From contig NZ_JAHRCY010000021.1 in NCBI RefSeq assembly GCF_019083965.1, positions 1 to 64,000 of the forward strand: 64,000 bases of DNA, read 5' to 3'. The notes under the pieces were generated by a model. That model saw nothing but the letters and a program-made list of their open reading frames with translations. It made no database searches and was not told where the DNA came from. Each line of letters begins with the position of its first letter. Positions within the stretch are counted from its first letter, which is position 1. Shown here one piece after another: positions 1 to 10,127 of the stretch. Made by a program: the position numbers and the translations under genes. This DNA comes from Catellatospora tritici. GTDB taxonomy: Bacteria; Actinomycetota; Actinomycetes; Mycobacteriales; Micromonosporaceae.

Positions 1-306
1 ACGAGCTTCCAGCAGCTGACCCGGATCACGGTCCCGGCGATCCGACCGACCATCATCTTCACCGTCATCATCTCCACGATCGGCGGCATGCAGGTGCTCG
101 CCGAACCGCTGCTGTTCGGCGGGGCGTCGGTGACCGGCGGATCGGACCGGCAGTTCCAGACGCTGTCGCTGTACCTGTACGAGGTCGGCTTCTCCCGCTT
201 CGACTTCGGCTACGCCTCCACGGCGGCCTGGGTGATGTTCTTCATCATCGTCATCGTCGCCGCGGTGAACTACTTCCTGACCAGCCGTGTGCGGAGTTCG
301 CGATGA
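1..306 (+). CDS. Sugar ABC transporter permease (MalF/UgpA type), 3' part only
   Basis: The reading frame is already open at the first base, so the gene starts upstream of the window; about 101 C-terminal residues are visible. They read as the end of a binding-protein-dependent permease: a polar stretch containing ITVPAIRPTIIF, then FGGASVTGGSDRQFQTLSLYLYEVGF and a last hydrophobic helix (WVMFFIIVIVAAVNYF). Glycan importers of this class use two permeases, a lipoprotein binding protein and a shared ATPase; the second permease follows with an ATGA overlap at 303-306, so the two are translationally coupled. The substrate cannot be read from the sequence; an oligosaccharide or similar sugar is the usual choice for the family. 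Confidence 0.85.
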   Translation, partial: TSFQQLTRITVPAIRPTIIFTVIISTIGGMQVLAEPLLFGGASVTGGSDRQFQTLSLYLYEVGFSRFDFGYASTAAWVMFFIIVIVAAVNYFLTSRVRSSR

Positions 307-1205
307 CCACCACCCTGAGCCGCCACTCGACCGAACCGACCGCGGTGCCGCCGCCGGAGGCGCCGCGCCGCCGCCGGGTGTCTTTCGCCGAGCGCCGCCC
401 CGGCAAGCTCACCTACCTGTCGTTGCTGGCCCTGGCGTTCTTCTCGGCGTTCCCGATGTACTGGATGCTGGTGGTCGGTTCGCACGACAACGGCGTCCTG
501 GGTCAGGTGCCACCGCCGCTCGGTCTCGGCGGCAACCTGATGGCCAACATCGAGCGCGCGTTCGGCACCGTGCCTTTCTTCAAGGCGCTGGCCAACTCGT
601 TCATGGTCTCCGGCGCGATCACGCTCAGCGTGGTGCTGTTCTCGACCCTGGCCGGGTTCGCGTTCGCCAAGCTGACCTTCAAGGGCCGCAACGCCCTGCT
701 GTTGATGATCATCGCCACCATGATGATCCCGAACCAGCTGGGCGTCATCCCGCTGTACATGCTGATGGCGAAGATCGAATGGACCGGCCAGATCTACGCG
801 GTCATCGTGCCCGCGATGGTCAACGCGTTCGGCGTGTTCTTCATGACGCAGTACCTGTCCGAGGCGGTGCCGACCGAGCTGCTGGAGGCGGCGCGCGCCG
901 ACGGCTGCACCACGCTGCGCATCTTCTGGCACGTGGTGCTCCCGGCGGCCAAGCCCGCCGCGGCGGTGCTGGGCATGCTCACCTTCATGACGGCCTGGAA
1001 CGACTTCTTCTGGCCCCTGGTCGTGCTCACCCCCGAGGACCCGACCGTGCAAACTGCCCTGTCGACCCTCGCCAGCGGGTACGTGGCGGACTTCTCGCTG
1101 ACGCTGACGGGCGCGTTCATCGCGACGATCCCGCTGCTGGTGGTGTTCATCGCGCTGGGTCGCCAGATCATCGGCGGCATCATGCAGGGCGCCGTCAAGG
1201 GCTGA
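303..1205 (+). CDS. Carbohydrate ABC transporter permease (MalG type)
   Basis: A 300-residue inner-membrane protein, the usual length for MalG-type permeases. It has a charged cytoplasmic N-terminus rich in Pro and Arg, a first helix near residues 38-57 (LSLLALAFFSAFPMYWMLVV), and further helices downstream. The EAA loop that contacts the ATPase is visible as EAARADGCTTLRIFWHVVLP near residues 196-215. Its ATG overlaps the stop of the upstream permease (ATGA), so both subunits belong to one operon. No ATPase or binding-protein gene lies downstream: the operon ends here, followed by a 23-bp inverted repeat. The nearby glycosidase genes make glycan fragments a reasonable substrate guess, but that is inference. 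Confidence 0.93.
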   Translation: MTTTLSRHSTEPTAVPPPEAPRRRRVSFAERRPGKLTYLSLLALAFFSAFPMYWMLVVGSHDNGVLGQVPPPLGLGGNLMANIERAFGTVPFFKALANSFMVSGAITLSVVLFSTLAGFAFAKLTFKGRNALLLMIIATMMIPNQLGVIPLYMLMAKIEWTGQIYAVIVPAMVNAFGVFFMTQYLSEAVPTELLEAARADGCTTLRIFWHVVLPAAKPAAAVLGMLTFMTAWNDFFWPLVVLTPEDPTVQTALSTLASGYVADFSLTLTGAFIATIPLLVVFIALGRQIIGGIMQGAVKG

Positions 1206-1212
1206 AACGCAG

Positions 1213-1268
1213 CTTGTATCGAGGGGTTGACACAAGTTCTAGGCTTTGTGTCAACCCCTCGATACAAG
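1213..1268. promoter_or_regulatory. 23-bp perfect inverted repeat with nested dyads, candidate GntR operator pair
   Basis: Arms at 1213-1235 and 1246-1268 are exact reverse complements around a 10-base spacer. Each arm is itself an imperfect dyad of the form TTGTRTC-n8-GAYACAA, the shape expected of a dimeric GntR-family operator. A TTGACA hexamer (1227-1232) lies in the left arm. The right arm runs into the AAGGAG ribosome binding site (1266-1271) of the next gene. The GntR regulator encoded two genes on is the obvious candidate binder. The repeat could also terminate the sugar importer operon, which stops 7 bases upstream. Confidence 0.55.
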
Positions 1269-1277
1269 GAGTTCGTC

Positions 1278-1991
1278 ATGCCGCTTCGCCTGGTGGGTAT
1301 CGCCCTCGGCGCGGTCGTGGCCTGGCAGGTCGCCGACCGGCTGCCGCTCGGCCGCGGTTACGCCCTGGCCGGGCCCGCCTTCGCGGCGGTGCTGCTGCTG
1401 ACCGCACTGGTCGCGGAACGCCTCGCACCCCGGCCCGCCCCGACCGGAGCCCGATCGGCGTCGCTGACCGTCCGCCGCATCCGCGACTACCTGCCGATCT
1501 ACCCCAGCTGGGTGGCGGGCGTCGGCACCGTACTGCTGATCGCGCTGCTCTCGGTGACCGCAGCGGTCGGCGTCGCCGACGACCAGGGGCGAGCCGGGCG
1601 CGCCATCACCCGCCGCTGCGGCGACATGATCATGACCGGCACCCCCTGGCCAGGCAGCTACTACGCCACGCCGATCCTCGTGGCCACCGGCATCTGCCTG
1701 GCGCTGGCCCTGGTCGCGCTCCGAGCGGTCACCAGGCGGCCCCGCTTCGCCGGAGACGACACCGCCCGCCGCCGCGCCGCCGAAGTCGCCATCAGCGGGT
1801 ACGGCATAGCCGTGCTCACGCCGCTGGCCGGATGTGCCATGGCCGCCGTGAGCGGCGTCTTCATCGTCCGATGCGGAGTGCACCGGATGAATCTGCCCGA
1901 GACTGTGGCAGCCGTCGCGGCGGTCACCGTGGTCGTCTTCTGGGTGTACCTCGTCTCGGTACTGCTGTTCGGCCGTAAGGTGCGGGGATGA
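1278..1991 (+). CDS. Membrane protein of unknown function, paired with a GntR regulator
   Basis: About 237 residues from ATG 1278, which has AAGGAG six bases upstream; the longer frame from TTG 1227 runs through the inverted repeat and is not credible. About six hydrophobic segments are visible (roughly residues 5-20, 28-45, 78-96, 124-146, 171-195 and 205-230), joined by short Arg-rich loops. No catalytic or transport motif was recognised. Its stop overlaps the ATG of the GntR gene (ATGA), so the two are coupled. Small membrane proteins next to short YtrA-type GntR regulators are common in Gram-positive bacteria and are often autoregulated; that the pair works this way here is inference. Confidence 0.75.
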   Translation: MPLRLVGIALGAVVAWQVADRLPLGRGYALAGPAFAAVLLLTALVAERLAPRPAPTGARSASLTVRRIRDYLPIYPSWVAGVGTVLLIALLSVTAAVGVADDQGRAGRAITRRCGDMIMTGTPWPGSYYATPILVATGICLALALVALRAVTRRPRFAGDDTARRRAAEVAISGYGIAVLTPLAGCAMAAVSGVFIVRCGVHRMNLPETVAAVAAVTVVVFWVYLVSVLLFGRKVRG

Positions 1992-2374
1992 CCGAGCTGC
2001 CCGAGATCGCGGTCGACCCGGGGCTGCACGTGCCGCCGTACGAGCAGATCCGCCAGCAGCTCGCCGACCTGATCACCGGCGGTGTGCTGGCCACCGGGCA
2101 TCGCCTGCCGCCCATCCGGCAACTCGCCGCCGACCTAGGCCTGGCGGCCGGTACCGTCGCGCGTGCCTACCAGGAGCTGGAGGCGGCCAGCCTGGTCCAC
2201 ACCCGTCGTGCGGCCGGCACCGTCGTCGCCGCGCTGAGCCCGCAGCCGACAGAGGAACGCTCGGACGTGCTGGCACGCCAGTACGTCCAGGCGGCCAGGC
2301 GACTGGGCCTCACCGTCGACGAAGCGCTCGCTGCCGTGTCACGCCACTGGACCGCGGCAGACCCGCACGCCTGA
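1988..2374 (+). CDS. GntR-family transcriptional regulator, short YtrA-like
   Basis: A 128-residue protein with the GntR winged helix-turn-helix at its N-terminus: PPYEQIRQQLADLI, then the recognition part LPPIRQLAADLGLAAGTVARAY at roughly residues 36-60, then the wing (GTVVA). Only about 50 residues follow, so there is no large effector-binding domain; this is the layout of the YtrA subfamily. The start overlaps the stop of the membrane protein gene. Autoregulation through the nested inverted repeat at 1213-1268 is the simplest model. No ABC ATPase, the classical YtrA partner, is present in this unit. Confidence 0.9.
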   Translation: MTELPEIAVDPGLHVPPYEQIRQQLADLITGGVLATGHRLPPIRQLAADLGLAAGTVARAYQELEAASLVHTRRAAGTVVAALSPQPTEERSDVLARQYVQAARRLGLTVDEALAAVSRHWTAADPHA

Positions 2375-2493
2375 CCTTCACCCCCCGCCCACTTCCACTC
2401 CACCGACCCCACCCCAAACCCCCCACCCGCGCCCGCCACCGTCCGCGCCGCGCCGCGCCCGCCCACTTCCGCCCGCGCTGGTCGCCGACGGCA

Positions 2494-2557
2494 GTGCAGT
2501 TTCGGGGAAACTGCAGGAATCTTGGCTGGCTTTCGTGCACTTTCCCCGAAACTGCAC
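2494..2557. repeat. Dispersed palindrome family B, copy B1
   Basis: Arms GTGCAGTTTCGGGGAAA (2494-2510) and TTTCCCCGAAACTGCAC (2541-2557) are perfect 17-base complements. The 30-base interior carries GAATCTTGG, the reverse complement of the CCAAGATTC found in copies B2 and B3, so B1 lies in the opposite orientation. Confidence 0.85.
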
Positions 2558-2634
2558 GCCCGGCGCCCGGCGCCCGGCGCCCGGCGCCCGGCGCTCGGAG
2601 CGCGGGGGCCGAGGGCCGAGGGCCGAATATGCGA

Positions 2635-2674
2635 GGTGCCCTGGTCCACGTCGCAGGACGTGGACCAGGGCACC
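2635..2674. terminator. Perfect 18-bp hairpin, probable terminator
   Basis: Stem 2635-2652 pairs exactly with 2657-2674 around the loop GCAG. It sits 18 bases past the stop of the leftward gene at 2693. No T-tract follows on either strand, as is usual for high-GC actinobacterial terminators. Confidence 0.7.
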
Positions 2675-2692
2675 GGCGTTCGAAATCTTCGG

Positions 2693-3367
2693 TCACGCCA
2701 CTGCGGGTGGGGTCTTCCACATCGCGGCGAAACCGGCCGCCTCGCCGAACAGCCAGCGCGAGATCTCACCGACCCGACCCGGTTCGACCCGGTGGCTCAC
2801 CCCGCGCCGCACGTCGACCAGGACCGGCTCGGCGTGCGGAAGGATCTGCCCCATGTTGGCTCGCATCAGGTGCAGCGTGGCCGTCACCAGCTCGGTCGTC
2901 GGTGGCTCCTCGTCGAAGTGCAGCCGCACCGCCTCGACCCGGCCGTCGTCATAGCGCAGTCCGAAGTGGGCGCTCACCCGCACCGGCAGATCCGCGATGA
3001 TCGCCAGCGCGTCGTTGACCGGGGCCAGGTGGGCGGTGTGCGGTTCGCCCAGCGAACGCAGGTAGCGCGTCCCGCCCGCCGTGAGCGCGTCGTAGAGCTT
3101 GCTCCAGCGGGGGTTGACCGTCTTGCGTACCGCCGCGAGGTTGGTGCCGTCCGTGCCGAACTCGATGTCGTTCTTCAGAGCCTTGACCATCTGGCCGTGC
3201 GGGTTGAACCCCCCGCCGGTCTCGCGCTGGCGGCGCAGTTTGCCGACGAACGCGGCCTTGGCCGGGCCGGTCCGGTCGACGTAGCGGGTGAACGCGAGCA
3301 GGGTCGCGTAGGGCAGCGCGGTGCGGGTGTCGGTCGATGTGTCGGGGGTGGCGACACGGATGGTCAT
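2693..3367 (-). CDS. Hypothetical protein, 224 residues
   Basis: I do not recognise the family. The ATG at 3367 has GGAG five bases upstream on the minus strand. The protein looks soluble: no signal peptide or membrane segment, and a mixed alpha/beta composition. Features are a basic block KAAFVGKLRRQRETGGGFNPHGQMVKALKNDI in the N-terminal half (about residues 37-68, with the HGQMVKALKNDIEFGTD part looking conserved-like), and the acidic FDEEPPTTELV about two thirds along. It is a single-gene unit ending at a strong hairpin (2635-2674). Codon usage matches the surroundings, so it is probably resident rather than recent. Confidence 0.75.
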   Translation of the reverse strand: MTIRVATPDTSTDTRTALPYATLLAFTRYVDRTGPAKAAFVGKLRRQRETGGGFNPHGQMVKALKNDIEFGTDGTNLAAVRKTVNPRWSKLYDALTAGGTRYLRSLGEPHTAHLAPVNDALAIIADLPVRVSAHFGLRYDDGRVEAVRLHFDEEPPTTELVTATLHLMRANMGQILPHAEPVLVDVRRGVSHRVEPGRVGEISRWLFGEAAGFAAMWKTPPAVA

Positions 3368-3829
3368 GGCGGCTCCATTCGCAGGTCAGCGGCCTTGATT
3401 CGAACACACATTCTAATACGCCGGGGCGACATTTCCCATCCCCCGCGAGCTCCCGCCGGGCCGCCACCGCCCCGCTTTCTATCGATGCCGGACTATCCAG
3501 AGGATGGATCGGGACAATCTGCCACCTAGATAGGCCAACGCCTGTGCAAGACAGCCTCGGGAACCACCCCACGCCCCTCGATGAGGCCCGATGTGGCTGC
3601 AGTTTCGGGGAAAGTGCGCGAAAGGCGGCCAAGATTCGTGCAGTTTCCCCGAAACTGCACGTCACCTCGCGGCCAGCGCATCGCGCGACGAGCGCGCCGG
3701 GCGAAGCGCGGTGGCGGTGGCGTGGGCGTGGTCGGGTGTTCGGGCGGGGGCGGGTCGGCGGGGTTGTGACGGGTGTCTGTCCGGATGGGCGGGTATGCGC
3801 GGCCGGGCGCGGTTGCCAGAATCAGCGAC
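3368..3829. other. Intergenic region with repeat B2
   Basis: The divergent gap between the leftward hypothetical gene and the rightward channel gene. Apart from palindrome B2 (3598-3660) it holds a relatively AT-richer patch at 3396-3426 (ATTCGAACACACATTCTAATAC), a possible promoter for the leftward gene, and G-rich low-complexity sequence at 3700-3770. No gene is supported. Confidence 0.6.
3598..3660. repeat. Dispersed palindrome family B, copy B2
   Basis: Arms TGCAGTTTCGGGGAAA (3598-3613) and TTTCCCCGAAACTGCA (3644-3659) pair perfectly. The interior carries GGCCAAGATTCGTG, shared with B3 and, inverted, with B1. Confidence 0.85.
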
Positions 3830-4309
3830 GTGTATCTGCTGCGACGGCTGACCAACTCGCCCCGGGCGCTGCTGTTCAGCTACCTGCTTCTGATCGTGGT
3901 CTCCGGCGGCCTGTACCGCCTGTTCGAGCACGACAAGACCCTCGGCGACGCCCTGTGGTGGGCGGTGGTCACCGCCTCGACCGTCGGGTACGGCGACACC
4001 TACCCCACAACCGTGCCGGGCCGGATCCTGGCCGGTCTGCTGATCTCGGTGATGGTCCTGTTCGTGATCCCGCTGATCACCGCGCACTTCGCCAGCAAGT
4101 TGATCGTCAACAACGACGCGTTCGTGCACGAGGAGCAGGAGGAGATCAAGGCCCAGCTCCGGGAGATCCGCGCGATGCTGCAGGCGCGTCACGAGCAGCC
4201 CTCGGCCGACGAACCGGAGCTCGCCACCCCGCTGCTGAGCATCGCCCGACAGACTGATCAGGATTCGAGAAGCGCAGGTCACGAGGCCGTGGTTAGGGTC
4301 GTTCCGTAG
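3830..4309 (+). CDS. Two-helix potassium channel subunit
   Basis: A small K+ channel: helix 1 (ALLFSYLLLIVVSGGLY), pore loop with the selectivity filter TVGYGD (about residues 51-56), helix 2 (ILAGLLISVMVLFVIPLITAHF), then a charged coiled-coil-like tail (EEQEEIKAQLREIRAMLQAR). There is no RCK domain, so gating by nucleotide or Ca2+ is not indicated. It should act as a tetramer in the cytoplasmic membrane. I chose GTG 3830 because a -10-like CAGAAT lies seven bases upstream, matching the leaderless pattern of other genes here, and because the family usually begins just before the first helix. GTG 3773 or ATG 3785 would add up to 19 low-complexity residues. It is a single-gene unit. Confidence 0.88.
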   Translation: MYLLRRLTNSPRALLFSYLLLIVVSGGLYRLFEHDKTLGDALWWAVVTASTVGYGDTYPTTVPGRILAGLLISVMVLFVIPLITAHFASKLIVNNDAFVHEEQEEIKAQLREIRAMLQARHEQPSADEPELATPLLSIARQTDQDSRSAGHEAVVRVVP

Positions 4310-4335
4310 ACATCATCACCACGTCAGGAGTGACC

Positions 4336-4692
4336 ATGACCGGGTCGACCACCCAGGGAATCAAGACCGTGCTGCACCCCGTGACCGACCTCGCGGCGGC
4401 CAAGGCCGTGTTCACCGCGCTGCTCGGTGTCGAGCCGCAGCACGACGCGCCGTACTACGTCGGATACGAGGTCGAGGGGCAGCACATCGGGCTGGTGCCG
4501 GGCGGCGCCGCGCAGGGCATGACCGGGCCGGTGGCGTACTGGCACGTGTCGGACATCGAGGCGAAGCTGGCCGAGCTGACCGCCGCCGGAGCGAGCGTCA
4601 AGGACGCCGTGAAGGAGGTCGGCCCGGGTCGCCGGGTGGCCACCGTCACCGACGCCGACGGCAACGTGCTGGGGCTGCTCCAGGACCAGTGA
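4336..4692 (+). CDS. VOC (glyoxalase/bleomycin-resistance fold) protein
   Basis: About 118 residues from ATG 4336, with AGGAG five bases upstream (the same TCAGGAGTGACCATG context as the gene at 62189). The beta-alpha-beta-beta-beta repeat of the vicinal oxygen chelate fold is visible: GIKTVLHPVTDLAAAKAVFTALLG, then PYYVGYEVEGQHIGLVPGG, and a second half ending DADGNVLGLLQDQ. A metal-binding His near the start (VLHPV) and an acidic residue near the end fit the fold, but substrate and activity cannot be assigned. Many such actinobacterial proteins are lactoylglutathione-lyase-like or bind drugs. It is followed 28 bases on by palindrome A1. Confidence 0.88.
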   Translation: MTGSTTQGIKTVLHPVTDLAAAKAVFTALLGVEPQHDAPYYVGYEVEGQHIGLVPGGAAQGMTGPVAYWHVSDIEAKLAELTAAGASVKDAVKEVGPGRRVATVTDADGNVLGLLQDQ

Positions 4693-4720
4693 GCGCCGCC
4701 CGCTCCGGGCCGCCTGGGTG

Positions 4721-4770
4721 AAGAAGGGCACCTTCCTATACGCGAAGCGATAAGAAGGTGCCCTTCCTTA
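4721..4770. repeat. Dispersed palindrome family A, copy A1
   Basis: Arms GAAGGGCACCTTC (4723-4735) and GAAGGTGCCCTTC (4754-4766) are perfect complements. Each arm is also nearly self-palindromic. The spacer contains CGCGAAGCGATAA, shared with copies A2, A3 and A5. It lies 28 bases after the stop of the VOC gene, so a terminator role is plausible. Confidence 0.9.
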
Positions 4771-4855
4771 CCCCGGAGGGTGGGGTGAGGCGCGTCGTTA
4801 GCTGAGAGCGGGGGAGCGGGCTACCGTAGCCCGGTTCACGACAGATGGGGAGACG

Positions 4856-7246
<2,391 letters not shown>

Positions 7247-7619
7247 CTGTCCGAGTACGTCGCCAGGTAGAACGAGCACGTCGGCGGGTGGCCGGAGTCA
7301 AGAAGGGCCCCTGCCGCGACGCGAACAGTGTCGATGGGCATCCGTGCGTTCGTGCGGATGCCCATCGGCCGCCGGTCGGCGTTGGCGGTCATCGGCCGGT
7401 GGGTCCCTTCGGCCGGAGTTCCACCTCGTCCGGCCCTGACGGCTCGATGGGCGGGCGAGCTGCCCGCCGGTTGCCTGGCGGAAAGCGGCACGTCTCGCGC
7501 TGATACGCCCGTACACTCCAAAAGGCCCAGAATATGCCAAGGCGGACAGGACGCCTCTGGCGCTGTTGGGCAGCATCGAAGATGAGCGTCTCGGCCTTCT
7601 TCTACCTCGTTCTTGTCGG
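7247..7619. other. Intergenic region with duplicated gene end, half A element and hairpin
   Basis: The gap between convergent genes. It contains the second copy of the duplicated gene end (7247-7270), a half-length A-family arm (A6, CAAGAAGGGCCCC near 7299-7311), and a 13-bp hairpin (7332-7367). The rest shows no coding signal. Confidence 0.6.
7332..7367. terminator. 13-bp hairpin between convergent genes
   Basis: CGATGGGCATCCG (7332-7344) pairs with CGGATGCCCATCG (7355-7367) around a 10-base loop, 85 bases after the UvrA-like stop. It is a candidate terminator; no T-tract is present. Confidence 0.5.
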
Positions 7620-8354
7620 CTACCGCTGGAGTTGTTCGAAGCGGAACTCGCGGATGAAGCAGTCGCGGGGCTGGCCTACGGCGAACAGCACGCAGTCGAT
7701 CACCGACTGGGCGGTCAGGTCATGTTCGGCGGTACGCGGGCCGTCCTGCACGAAGTCCGGCGGGAACAGCGAGATGACCCGGATGCCCTCGGGGCGCAGC
7801 CGGTGCGACAGGATCTCGGCCAGCCCGGCCTGGGCGTGCTTGGCGGCGTAGAACGCGGGATGGGCCAGCGAGCGATGGTTGCCGACCTCGCCGCAACCGG
7901 AGACGAGCGTGACGACGTCGGCCCGGTCCGAGGCGCGCAGCAGCGGCAGCAGGTGCTTGGTGAGCAGCACCGTGCCGGTGCCCGCCCCGGCGATGGTGGC
8001 CTCGATCGCGTCGTCGGTCGCGTCGAGCAGGTCGGGGCCGCTGAGGTAGGCCGCGCCGTTGTGGATCAGCACGTCGAGTCGGTCGGTGCGCTCGGCGAGC
8101 GCCGCGGCGAAGGCACGCACCGTATCGGGCCGGGCCAGGTCGCAGGCGAACGCTTCGACGCTGCCACGACGTGACTCGGTGCCATCGCCCTCGGCGGCGG
8201 CCAGGTCGGCGGCGGCGGTGGCGGTTGCGGCGGCCAGGTCACGGGCGGCGGCATAGACGTGGGCGCCGCGCTCGGCGAAGGCCAGGGCCAGGCGGCGTCC
8301 GGTGTCGCGTCCGGCGCCGGTGACGGCGACGCGCATTCCCTCGAAGGTGATCAC
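7620..8354 (-). CDS. Short-chain dehydrogenase/reductase (SDR)
   Basis: A 244-residue Rossmann oxidoreductase of classical SDR length. It shows the nucleotide-binding TGAGRDTG near residue 12, the NGAA variant of the NNAG motif (in LIHNGAAYL), the catalytic Ser region VTLVSGCGE, and YAAK for the Tyr/Lys pair. The basic RD after the glycine motif and the AARD at the end of the second strand hint at NADP(H), which is inference. Substrate unknown. The GTG at 8354 is the only upstream start; an internal ATG (MRVAVTG) six codons in is also possible. Palindrome A2 lies 25 bases upstream. Confidence 0.9.
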   Translation of the reverse strand: MITFEGMRVAVTGAGRDTGRRLALAFAERGAHVYAAARDLAAATATAAADLAAAEGDGTESRRGSVEAFACDLARPDTVRAFAAALAERTDRLDVLIHNGAAYLSGPDLLDATDDAIEATIAGAGTGTVLLTKHLLPLLRASDRADVVTLVSGCGEVGNHRSLAHPAFYAAKHAQAGLAEILSHRLRPEGIRVISLFPPDFVQDGPRTAEHDLTAQSVIDCVLFAVGQPRDCFIREFRFEQLQR

Positions 8355-8379
8355 AAGGTCAGATCAAACCATCAGGGTT

Positions 8380-8429
8380 AAGAAGGGCCCCTTGTACCTC
8401 GCAAAGCGATAAGAAGGTGCCCTTCCTTA
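8380..8429. repeat. Dispersed palindrome family A, copy A2
   Basis: AAGAAGGGCCCCTTG on the left and AAGAAGGTGCCCTTCCTTA on the right flank the shared CGCAAAGCGAT core. It sits 28 bases past the stop of the leftward beta-helix gene (8457) and just upstream of the SDR gene, consistent with a transcription end element. Confidence 0.88.
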
Positions 8430-8456
8430 CCGCCGGGGCGGTGGGGGTGCTGGCGG

Positions 8457-10127
8457 TCATGCGGGGAGGTGGCGTACCCAGGTGGTCTTGTCGGCGGGGC
8501 CGCCGCGGTCGTTGACGGCGTTGGCGATGGTGCCCACCCCGCCCAGCGACACGATCACCAGGTTGCGCAGCTGGACGCCGGGCGCCTCCGGAACCTGGAA
8601 CGACCGCTCGTTGACCACCGACGGGTCAGCCTGGAAAAAGCAGTAGCTGCCCAGCCCCCACGCCTCATGCTCGGTCACGTCGTCGGCCACCCGGTACGCC
8701 GGGAACCCGCGCACGTCACCGTCCAGCCACGACTCCTGGTTCGGCGGATCGTACGGCTTCTCGTTCTGGAAGAAGTAGGTGCGGCCGCGCTCACCGCGCC
8801 ACAGCACCTCGGTGCGCTGGAAGTGCTCGACGAACAGGCCGTAGCAGGTCACGTCGGCGCCGTCGACGACCAGCCCGGTGGCGGCGGTGTTCACGTCCCA
8901 GCCGCAGCCCTCGCCGTGGTCGGCGCGCCAGATCCAGGTGTGGTCGCAGATCACGTCGCTGCTGTTGATCGCGAGGCAGGTCTCGGCGCGGCCGGGTCCG
9001 GTGCCGCCGACGCGGAAGAACACGTCGTGCAGCGAGATCGGGTCGGCGGCGTGGCCGCGGCCGGAGCCGGGCGGACCGACCTCCATGAGCAGCGGCGACT
9101 GCTCCGGGGCGGCGTCGAACATCAGCCCGGCGACGATGATCCCGTCGGCGTCGGCCAGCCGCAGCGCGACGATGCCGCCGACGGGCACGAGCGTGGGCAG
9201 ACCGATCCCGAGCACCACCGTGCCGGGGCGGGTGACCTCGATGGTGGTGTCGACGTCGTACACGCCGGGGGTGAAGAGCAGGTCACGGCCCTGCGCCAGC
9301 GCCACGCCGATGGTGGCGGCGGTGGTGCCCGGGGTGATCACGAAGAACTGCGTCAGGGGCAGTGACCGGCCGGGGGTCGGGCCGTCGGTCCAGCTCGCGC
9401 CGGTGCTGTCGGTGCGTACGTCCGGCACGAACACGGCGAAGGCGCCGTCGGCATCGACGTGCAGGAACGGCTTCTCCCGGACCAGCGGGGTGCGTTCGAC
9501 GACGGTGTGCGGCGGGTCGGGGAAGCTCGGCGCCGGGGCACCGGCCACGCCGACGAAGACCATGTTCCAGTTCGCGCCGGTCCACTGCCCGAACTCGCAG
9601 TTGCGCGACAGCCACTGCTGCTGTGTGCCGGACAGCACCGGCCCGTCCACGACGGTGTCGGCGAAGAAGCCGCCGCTGGCCCAGCCGTCCTTGCCGTCCC
9701 ACAGCCGTACGCCGCCGCGCAGGTGCATCCGCCGGTACGGCGCGGCCTGCGACACCGCCCAGCGGTCCCAGCCGCCCGACGGGTCGACGGCCAGGTTCTC
9801 GGCGCCACGCCAGAAGTTGTGGGTGGCGTTGCCGTCGAACCAGTCCGCCTCGACCCGCACGTGCCCCTCGATGAGGGTGTCGTCGGGGGACAGGCCGAGT
9901 CCGGCGATCGAGGTGAAGAAGCCGATGTTGGCGTCGACGGCGTACCGGCCCGGCTTGAACAGCAACGCGGCCCGGCCGGGGCCGAACTGGGCGGTCTCCT
10001 GCCGGGCGAACACCTCGTCGAGCACCGCCTGGATCCGCTCGGCGGGCATCGTCGGGTCGAACACGTACGTGTTCGGGCCGAGGTCCGGGTGGACCGGGTC
10101 GGTGACGGCGAGCGGGCCTTGGTCCAC
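8457..10127 (-). CDS. Right-handed beta-helix protein (GH55/pectin-lyase-like), no signal peptide
   Basis: A 556-residue protein with two pectin-lyase-like halves. In the first, FKPGRYAVDANIGFFTSIAGLG reads like the first turn of a GH55-type helix; in the second, LLFTPGVYDVDTTIEVTRPG starts another coil set, followed by a series of short strands with Trp/His/Asp-rich turns (HTWIWRADHGEGCGWDVNTAATG). Similar actinobacterial proteins are often annotated as secreted, but this one begins MDQGPLAVTDP without a signal peptide. GTG 10127 has GGAG five bases upstream, so the start looks real. An upstream promoter with the shared GAGAGCGCTCTC operator links it to the two discoidin protein genes. A polysaccharide-active role is inferred from fold and regulon only. 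Confidence 0.75.
   Translation of the reverse strand: MDQGPLAVTDPVHPDLGPNTYVFDPTMPAERIQAVLDEVFARQETAQFGPGRAALLFKPGRYAVDANIGFFTSIAGLGLSPDDTLIEGHVRVEADWFDGNATHNFWRGAENLAVDPSGGWDRWAVSQAAPYRRMHLRGGVRLWDGKDGWASGGFFADTVVDGPVLSGTQQQWLSRNCEFGQWTGANWNMVFVGVAGAPAPSFPDPPHTVVERTPLVREKPFLHVDADGAFAVFVPDVRTDSTGASWTDGPTPGRSLPLTQFFVITPGTTAATIGVALAQGRDLLFTPGVYDVDTTIEVTRPGTVVLGIGLPTLVPVGGIVALRLADADGIIVAGLMFDAAPEQSPLLMEVGPPGSGRGHAADPISLHDVFFRVGGTGPGRAETCLAINSSDVICDHTWIWRADHGEGCGWDVNTAATGLVVDGADVTCYGLFVEHFQRTEVLWRGERGRTYFFQNEKPYDPPNQESWLDGDVRGFPAYRVADDVTEHEAWGLGSYCFFQADPSVVNERSFQVPEAPGVQLRNLVIVSLGGVGTIANAVNDRGGPADKTTWVRHLPA

Larger units (their letters stand above)
2375..2692. other. Intergenic region with repeat B1, a CCCGGCG microrepeat and a terminator
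   Basis: No gene is supported here. The stretch contains a C-rich leader (2380-2470), dispersed palindrome B1 (2494-2557), a GC-only microrepeat of roughly GCGCCCG units (2559-2592), and the strong hairpin at 2635-2674. The six-frame readings through it are low-complexity Arg/Pro/Ala. Confidence 0.7.

Noticed and set aside
1227..1277. TTG start giving a longer membrane protein
   Set aside because: It lies inside the inverted repeat and lacks a ribosome site; AAGGAG precedes ATG 1278.
2559..2592. GCGCCCG microrepeat as a structural element
   Set aside because: Short, GC-only and imperfect; expected by slippage in this base composition.
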